9,921 bases of DNA from contig JAJZGN010000061.1 in NCBI GenBank assembly GCA_021798435.1, forward strand, positions 1-9,921, read 5' to 3'. Below are positions 6,462 to 9,921 of the stretch, piece after piece (positions within the stretch are counted from its first letter, which is position 1; each line of letters starts with the position of its first letter). This DNA comes from a bacterium. GTDB taxonomy: Bacteria > Chloroflexota > Dormibacteria > Aeolococcales > Bog-877. Below the pieces are notes generated by a model. It saw only the letters and a list, made by a program, of their open reading frames with translations, was not told the DNA's origin and searched no databases. Made by a program: the position numbers and the translations under genes.

Positions 6462-7325
6462 TTGGGGTACTCCGAGCGGTACGCGTGCCAGGTGATCGGG
6501 CTGAACCGTTCGACTTTGAGGCGATACCTGGGCCGCCGCCCCAGCAATCAGGAGGTCCGGAGGACCCTGCTCGCTGACACCATCGGGAGGGTCCACGAAG
6601 CCTCCCGGGCGACCTACGGAGTCCGCCGAGTGCGGGCGGCGCTGCTCCATGAGCATGGCGTGGTGGCCAACCACAAGCTGGTGGCCAGGATCATGGCCAG
6701 CCTGGGGCTGCACGGTCTGCCGGTGCGCCGGCGGAAGTGGCGCCAGCTGAAGAACGTGCCAACCACCGAAGACCTGCTCTCCCGCAACTTCAGGGCCCCG
6801 GCCATGAACCGGGTCTGGCTGACCGACATCACCGAACACAAGACCCGGGAGGGCACCCTGTACTGCTGTGCCGTCCTGGACCTCTACTCGCGCCGGGTGG
6901 TGGGCTGGGCGATCGACAGACGCAACGAGGCGGCCATGGTCAACGATGCCCTGACGATGGCCGCCAAGTCACGCACCACCTCGCCCGAAACCATCCTGCA
7001 CAGCGACCACGGCTCCCAGTTCGTCTCCTGGGCGTTCACGCAGAACCTTAGGCACCACTCCATCCTGGGCTCGATGGGAACCGTTGGTGACTGCTTCGAC
7101 AATGCTCCCATGGAGTCCTTCTGGGGCTCTATGCAGATAGAACCGCTCAACCGCCAAGCCTGGATGACCCACGTGCAGCTGTCCACCGCCATCGCCGACT
7201 ACATCGTCAACTTCTACAACCCGCGGCGCCGTCACAGCTCCCTCGGCTACCTCACGCCCGAGGAATTCGAGGGGCTACCATCGTCCGACAACCCGGCCAC
7301 GACTCTCATTGGTGTGGGCCACTGA
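6462..7325 (+). CDS. IS3-family transposase OrfB (DDE integrase-fold catalytic frame)
   Basis: Catalytic part of the transposase, normally made as an OrfAB fusion by -1 frameshifting. Counted from a TTG at 6462, residues 34-90 form the HTH_21 region (TYGVRRVRAALL) and about 117-270 the rve integrase core. The triad is intact: Asp122 in WLTDITEH, Asp182 in LHSDHGSQF and Glu218 in DNAPMESFWG, with 35 residues between the second and third, i.e. DD(35)E. The C-terminal YNPRRRHSSLGYLTPEEFE is the standard IS3 ending. The frame is open well upstream of 6462, giving the sequence KRLLPIAQGLTELGYSERYACQ across the slip point, so the TTG is probably not the main start. The stop codon lies within the right terminal repeat. 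Confidence 0.95.
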   Translation: MGYSERYACQVIGLNRSTLRRYLGRRPSNQEVRRTLLADTIGRVHEASRATYGVRRVRAALLHEHGVVANHKLVARIMASLGLHGLPVRRRKWRQLKNVPTTEDLLSRNFRAPAMNRVWLTDITEHKTREGTLYCCAVLDLYSRRVVGWAIDRRNEAAMVNDALTMAAKSRTTSPETILHSDHGSQFVSWAFTQNLRHHSILGSMGTVGDCFDNAPMESFWGSMQIEPLNRQAWMTHVQLSTAIADYIVNFYNPRRRHSSLGYLTPEEFEGLPSSDNPATTLIGVGH

Positions 7326-7340
7326 CCGGGGTACACGTCA
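7315..7340 (-). repeat. IS right terminal inverted repeat
   Basis: 26 bp, reverse complement TGACGTGTACCCCGGTCAGT and on; it overlaps the last codons and stop of orfB. Outside the repeat, similarity to the left flank stops at once, which fixes the boundary. Confidence 0.9.
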
Positions 7341-7352
7341 GCTGGTACCGCA

Positions 7353-7367
7353 AACGGGGTACGGTCA
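7353..7367 (-). repeat. IS-end-like sequence, imperfect copy of the IS right end
   Basis: The reverse complement reads TGACCGTACCCCGTT, resembling the IS tip TGACGTGTACCCCG with one base deleted and one changed. It has the same orientation as the right terminal repeat and ends 27 bp beyond it. It could be a relic of an earlier related element or chance. Confidence 0.35.
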
Positions 7368-7476
7368 CGGGCACCGGTTCGACCGCGCTCATGGTGCTCG
7401 GGCAAGGGCCGCGAGCCGCGGCGCGCACCCCGCGTGGAGCGTGGCGACGCACCGCGCCGCTCCGTACCCACCGGGG

Positions 7477-7529
7477 ATCGGTGGCCGACCGATGACAGTG
7501 GATGGCGCCATCCCCGGCCACTGTCCGGT
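7477..7529. repeat. Nested and overlapping palindromes
   Basis: Three dyads overlap here: ATCGGT-GGCCG-ACCGAT (7477-7493); GACAGTGG (7494-7501) with CCACTGTC (7518-7525), extended by ACCG (7488-7491) and CGGT (7526-7529) after a 2-nt bulge; and the perfect 12-base palindrome GATGGCGCCATC (7501-7512). The first two share ACCG, so in RNA they would be alternative stems. Purpose unknown: operator, attenuator-like RNA or terminator are all possible. Confidence 0.5.
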
Positions 7530-7610
7530 AGCTCGCTTCGGGACCACCAACCTGGTCAGGAGCTGAAGGCACAGACCGAGCTGCCGACACGCCAGCGCCG
7601 TTTGCCTCCC

Positions 7611-7637
7611 GCCCTGCCGCCGAAGGCGGGGCAGGGC
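7611..7637 (-). terminator. Strong GC-rich hairpin, possible terminator
   Basis: GCCCTGCC (7611-7618) pairs perfectly with GGCAGGGC (7630-7637); three more pairs, GCC/GGC, close a GAA loop, with a 2-nt bulge at 7628-7629. It lies about 100 bp downstream of the small membrane protein gene on the minus strand. No U-tract follows on either strand, so termination is an inference from strength and place. Confidence 0.35.
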
Positions 7638-7734
7638 TCCCCGAACCGGAACGACCAGGGTTCGAGCGAGCGCTGGGGGGAGCCGGAAGTCGGTCCTGAA
7701 CGGCCCCGGGTCGGTTGCCGGGCGGGTCCCCCTC

Positions 7735-7971
7735 TCAGATCTGTGGCAGCCAGCCGCTCCACACCGTGGAAGGCTTGCCCAGCCAGAGTCGCATCACGCC
7801 CACCGCCGCCCCGATCAGGGTGCCAACCCCCAACCCCAGCACCCACGCTCTCTGCCCGAACACCAGCTCCTCGCACAGGAGCGCTACCTCGAAGATCACC
7901 GCCGGGCAGGTGAGGCCGAAGCAGACCCGGCAAGACACTATCGCGCTTCTTCGCGGCGGCGCCGGGCTCAC
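7735..7971 (-). CDS. Small hypothetical membrane protein (two predicted helices)
   Basis: I do not recognise a family. The 78-residue product from a GTG at 7971 has two hydrophobic segments, about residues 16-38 (VCFGLTCPAVIFEVALL...) and 43-63 (WVLGLGVGTLIGAAVGVMRL), with a short GQR turn between them and a basic N-terminus; this suggests a helical hairpin in the inner membrane. Glycine spacing in the second helix (GLGVG..IGAAVG) favours tight packing. The hydrophobic pattern and codon use argue against a chance frame. The start is uncertain: no good ribosome binding site precedes 7971, and an internal GTG at 7938 has only a weak AGAAG upstream. Same direction as the hydrolase gene upstream, but separated by 233 bp. 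Confidence 0.5.
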   Translation of the reverse strand: MSPAPPRRSAIVSCRVCFGLTCPAVIFEVALLCEELVFGQRAWVLGLGVGTLIGAAVGVMRLWLGKPSTVWSGWLPQI

Positions 7972-8079
7972 CGGGGGCTACCAGGCGGACTTGGTCACGT
8001 CGATCACGCGCGAGGGCGAATGGGGGCCACCGTTCCGACTTCGACCACGGGATCGGTACCTAGCACGGGGACATTCTGG

Positions 8080-8189
8080 AAAAAATCACCATTCCGGGGC
8101 CCCGAGTCGGCGGTGGTTGGGCCCCATCCGCGCCACTTGAGCTCCCGGCCATGGCGGCGGCCGGAGCTGCCGCTCCGCCGCGGAGCAGC
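8080..8189 (-). terminator. Hairpin array downstream of the hydrolase gene
   Basis: Reading from the hydrolase stop on the minus strand there are three dyads in a row. 8169-8189 has CTCCG-CCG-CGGAG at its core with outer pairs; 8141-8167 has GCTCCCGGCC against GGCCGGAGC with one bulged base; 8096-8102 with 8119-8125 has GGGGCCC/GGGCCCC and is followed 10 nt later by six Us (plus-strand A run 8080-8085). The first two lack U-tracts. Together they are a plausible transcription end for the hydrolase mRNA. The rest of 7972-8204 holds nothing else I can name. Confidence 0.4.
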
Positions 8190-8204
8190 GGCGTGCTGCT
8201 CGGA

Positions 8205-9194
8205 CTACCTGCTCTGACCAGGGTCCTGGGCCAGGCCGGTCAGGAAGTCGATCAGCCCTGCGAAATACACCTCCTGGTCGTCGTACATGGCCAGGTGACT
8301 GCCTTGGGGGCAGTGATGATAGCGCCCCCGCGGAAGGAGCTCGGCCATCTTCCGCAAGTGGTCCGGATCCATGGTGTCGTGCTCGGCACCAATGACCAGC
8401 GTCGGGACTTCGATCCGTCCCAGGTCGGCGACCCGATCCCAGCCGGCCAGGGTGGCCTCCGGACTCATGCCCAACTCGCTGGGACCCTGCATTGGCACGT
8501 AGATCGCGGGGTTGATGTGGCTGAAGCCGCGCTGGACCGGATCGGGCCACTCCCGGTTGGGTATCCGCAGCACGTGGCGTTCGTAGTGCTGAGGCATCAG
8601 CAGCTCCAGATACCGTGGGTTGTCGGTGTCGTGGGCCGCCTCCAAAGCGCGGATCTCAGCCAGCGCCTCCGGGTCCATCTGCGCGGCGAGCACCGACTCG
8701 GCGTAGGCCGAGTAGGCCGGGGCGCTGGCCATCATGTTGGATATCACCAGGCCGCGCAGCTCCGCGGGGTGGGTGAGCGCGTACTCGATGGCCAGGAGCC
8801 CGCCCCAGGACTGCCCGTAGAGGACGAAGTTCTGAGCGGAGAGGCCGAGCCCCTGGCGCACCTGTTCGACCTCATCGACGAAGCGCTCGAGTTGCCACAG
8901 CTCCGGGGAATTGGGCTGGTCGCTGTACCCTGACCCCAGCTGGTCGTAGTAGTAGTACTGGATGCCGGCTGAGGGGAGGAAGCTGTCGAAGGCCTCCAGG
9001 TACTCGTGCGTGGAGCCGGGCCCTCCGTGCAGGAGCAGGAGCTTCAACTCGGGGTTGTTCCCGATGCGTTTGGTCCAGACGAAGTGGCGTCCGGAGGGCG
9101 TCTCGATGGGCAGCCGGCGAGCGCCTCCGCTGAGGCGGTCAGGAAGGCCCCTCGAATCGAGGTATGACCGGGTGTTGCTCAAGTCCTCGCCCAC
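8205..9194 (-). CDS. Prolyl iminopeptidase-like alpha/beta hydrolase (peptidase S33)
   Basis: A 329-residue serine hydrolase that would remove N-terminal proline or another residue from peptides. HGGPG (56-60) forms the oxyanion loop; GQSWGG (127-132) carries nucleophile Ser129; EHDTM gives Asp273 and GSHLAMYDD gives His300, a complete triad in the right order. The cap region (about 155-250) contains helical sequence typical of S33. The N-terminal part LPIETPSGRHFVWTKRIGNNP followed by LLLLHGGPG resembles, by recall, the prolyl aminopeptidases common in Bacteroidota more than the usual actinobacterial ones; only a tree could test this. The start is uncertain: the GTG at 9194 places SYLDS about where family members begin, but has only GGCAGG adjacent. 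The frame stays open to 9413 with a low-complexity, family-unlike extension. I see no clear signal peptide, so a cytoplasmic location is likely. Confidence 0.87.
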   Translation of the reverse strand: MGEDLSNTRSYLDSRGLPDRLSGGARRLPIETPSGRHFVWTKRIGNNPELKLLLLHGGPGSTHEYLEAFDSFLPSAGIQYYYYDQLGSGYSDQPNSPELWQLERFVDEVEQVRQGLGLSAQNFVLYGQSWGGLLAIEYALTHPAELRGLVISNMMASAPAYSAYAESVLAAQMDPEALAEIRALEAAHDTDNPRYLELLMPQHYERHVLRIPNREWPDPVQRGFSHINPAIYVPMQGPSELGMSPEATLAGWDRVADLGRIEVPTLVIGAEHDTMDPDHLRKMAELLPRGRYHHCPQGSHLAMYDDQEVYFAGLIDFLTGLAQDPGQSR

Positions 9195-9592
9195 CCTGCC
9201 ACAGGGAGCCGCCGGCCCCCGCACCGAGCTGCCATCCTGGGGCGCCGGGTCACGGCTCCCCCCGGGGGCATAGCCTGGCCCGGCCAGGGTGACGGCCGGC
9301 TCCGGTGCCTCGCCAGCGCCCCACCGCGCCGCCCGGGGATGTTTGCACAGGAAGCACTTCTTGGGCACCAGAGTCGATGGACAGTCATAGAGGGTCGTTT
9401 CACCTCCCCGCACCGTCGGGAAGTCGAGGCGGCTCCGATTGTAGGGGCCTTAGCCGCCCCCGGGGTCGCCCCGGCTCCGGTTGGCGCCCGGAGCCGGATC
9501 GAGGTCCACCAGGGGAGAGCGCCGCCTCCGATGCTATGCCGCGGGATCCGCTCTCGAGAACCATCGGCGGTCCCGTGGGCGTTCGGGTCGCT
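9195..9592. other. Upstream region of the hydrolase gene without a clear gene
   Basis: About 400 bp in which I cannot support a gene. On the minus strand it holds a -10-like TACAAT (plus-strand 9438-9443) and a strong ribosome-binding-like GGGGAGG (9404-9410), after which a GTG (9403) and an ATG (9388) open a 70-74 codon frame that ends at 9179, overlapping the hydrolase start. In the hydrolase frame an open extension contains a CFLC motif. Neither extension shows convincing coding character. Confidence 0.4.
9438..9443 (-). promoter_or_regulatory. Possible -10 element upstream of the hydrolase gene
   Basis: TACAAT on the minus strand is one base from the TATAAT consensus. No good -35 is visible at 16-18 bp (sequence there is G/C-rich). 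If real, the hydrolase mRNA would have a leader of about 230 nt. Confidence 0.22.
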
Positions 9593-9921
9593 TCAGCGGC
9601 TGGAGCGAGATAGCTCCCTCCTCCGACCCGGACCAACTCTCCTCGCCGGTGTCGGGGCCCTTGCTTCCTCGCCCGCTGCGAGCCCCCGGCAGCCCAGCCC
9701 CGCATTCTCTCCACTTCCTATCCACCTGCGGAGGGGATTCGCCAGCTGACCCAGCTCGCTCGGCACCTGGCTGAAGGTCTTCGGAACCGCCTCGGAGACC
9801 CGGTCGGTGAGATCCCGGTCGGGCTCCTCCACCCGCCGACTGAGGGCGGCGGTCACCACCGGCTCCACCTCCCGCATGGCGCCGCGGAAGACTGGATAGA
9901 CCTTCCGATCCAGTGCCAGGT
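9593..9921 (-). CDS. Partial hypothetical reading frame entering from the right edge
   Basis: I do not recognise a family. Read on the minus strand from the edge, the frame gives LALDRKVYPVFRGAMREVEP, then VVTAALSRRVEEPDRDL and SEAVPKTFSQVPSELGQLAN. This part is rich in charged helical residues and has G/C at nearly all third positions, like the real genes here. After about codon 65 (near 9720) the pattern breaks down: codons such as ATA, GGA, AGT and AGA appear and the translation becomes low-complexity Gly/Arg-rich up to the TGA at 9593. This may mean a degraded or frameshifted 3' end, or a real but poorly conserved tail. A shift of one base near 9720 would bring a TAG within a few codons. 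The start is outside the window. Confidence 0.35.
   Translation of the reverse strand, partial: LALDRKVYPVFRGAMREVEPVVTAALSRRVEEPDRDLTDRVSEAVPKTFSQVPSELGQLANPLRRWIGSGENAGLGCRGLAAGEEARAPTPARRVGPGRRRELSRSSR

Larger units (their letters stand above)
6082..7340 (+). mobile_element. Complete IS3-family insertion sequence (1,259 bp)
   Basis: The ends are defined by inverted repeats starting TGACGTGTACCCCG at both termini, with the TG...CA tips typical of IS3 elements. Inside are orfA and orfB in overlapping frames, with orfB in the -1 frame, a CCCAAAA slippery heptamer, and an intact DD(35)E transposase domain. Both genes and both ends look intact, so the element may still be active. No 3-5 bp direct repeat is visible: the left flank ends GTGTAG and the right flank begins GCTGGT. 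That suggests loss of the duplication by recombination or flank change. The subgroup within IS3 is not assigned. Confidence 0.93.
7341..7734. other. Non-coding stretch right of the IS, rich in palindromes
   Basis: I find no convincing gene in these 394 bp; open frames on both strands lack family motifs and coding-like codon use. The stretch holds an IS-end-like sequence (7353-7367), a nested set of palindromes (7477-7529) and a strong hairpin (7611-7637). Before the IS inserted, this would have been the upstream region of the VOC gene on the minus strand. Confidence 0.5.

Noticed and set aside
7375..7390. GGTTCGA sequences (near 7376 and 7655) as tRNA T-arms
   Set aside because: The flanking bases do not form a 5-bp T stem or acceptor stem, and no anticodon arm fits upstream.
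7434..7933. Overlapping open frames on both strands right of the IS (plus 7434-7913, minus 7556-7933)
   Set aside because: The translations are Pro/Arg/Gly-rich without hydrophobic pattern or motifs; the minus frame of 7735-7971 is the only one that looks coding.
8151..8933. A 260-codon plus-strand frame opposite the hydrolase
   Set aside because: Antisense to a gene with an intact Ser-Asp-His triad; no motif of its own.
1..9921. CRISPR arrays, defence islands, phage genes, secondary-metabolite clusters
   Set aside because: No regularly spaced repeats, and no nuclease, methylase, phage structural or synthase genes were seen. The only mobile DNA is the IS3 element.

Overview
The window is very GC-rich (by eye close to 70%), with strong G/C preference at third codon positions, frequent GTG starts and short spacers. 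This suggests a high-GC soil or aquatic lineage such as Actinomycetota, Chloroflexota or a candidate phylum like Dormibacterota; the sequence alone does not decide which. No rRNA, tRNA or CRISPR array was found.

Left part, 1-2250, plus strand. The last 18 codons of a thiolase end at 59. They are followed closely by a DUF885-type putative metallohydrolase (88-1755) and a small DUF6941-like protein (1804-2250). Spacing is short enough for one transcript. The minus strand at 2274-3689 carries glucose-6-phosphate dehydrogenase (zwf), convergent with the DUF6941-like gene across a compact GC-rich inverted repeat. Across an 82-bp divergent spacer lies a large FAD-dependent oxidoreductase of the PYROXD2 / phytoene-desaturase-like type (3772-5406).

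Middle part, 5407-7340. A glyoxalase-fold (VOC) gene lies on the minus strand (5618-6037). A complete IS3-family insertion sequence, 6082-7340 (1,259 bp), sits 44 bp upstream of it. The IS has 26-bp imperfect terminal inverted repeats, an orfA and orfB in the -1 relationship, a canonical CCCAAAA slippery heptamer, and an intact DD(35)E triad. No target-site duplication is visible.

Right part, 7341-9921. A sparsely coding stretch holds nested palindromes and strong hairpins plus one plausible small two-helix membrane protein (7735-7971, minus). Next comes a prolyl-iminopeptidase-like alpha/beta hydrolase (8205-9194, minus) with a triad Ser/Asp/His and a long open 5' leader. A minus-strand reading frame enters from the right edge; it looks coding for about 65 codons and then loses that character.

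Together these are mostly ordinary metabolic genes: thiolase, NADPH supply through zwf, a redox flavoenzyme, and peptide or ester hydrolysis. They are interrupted by one mobile element. I see no convincing evidence for a new multi-gene system. The most unusual signals are the structured non-coding stretch right of the IS, the IS-end-like echo next to its right end, and the position of the IS directly upstream of the VOC gene.
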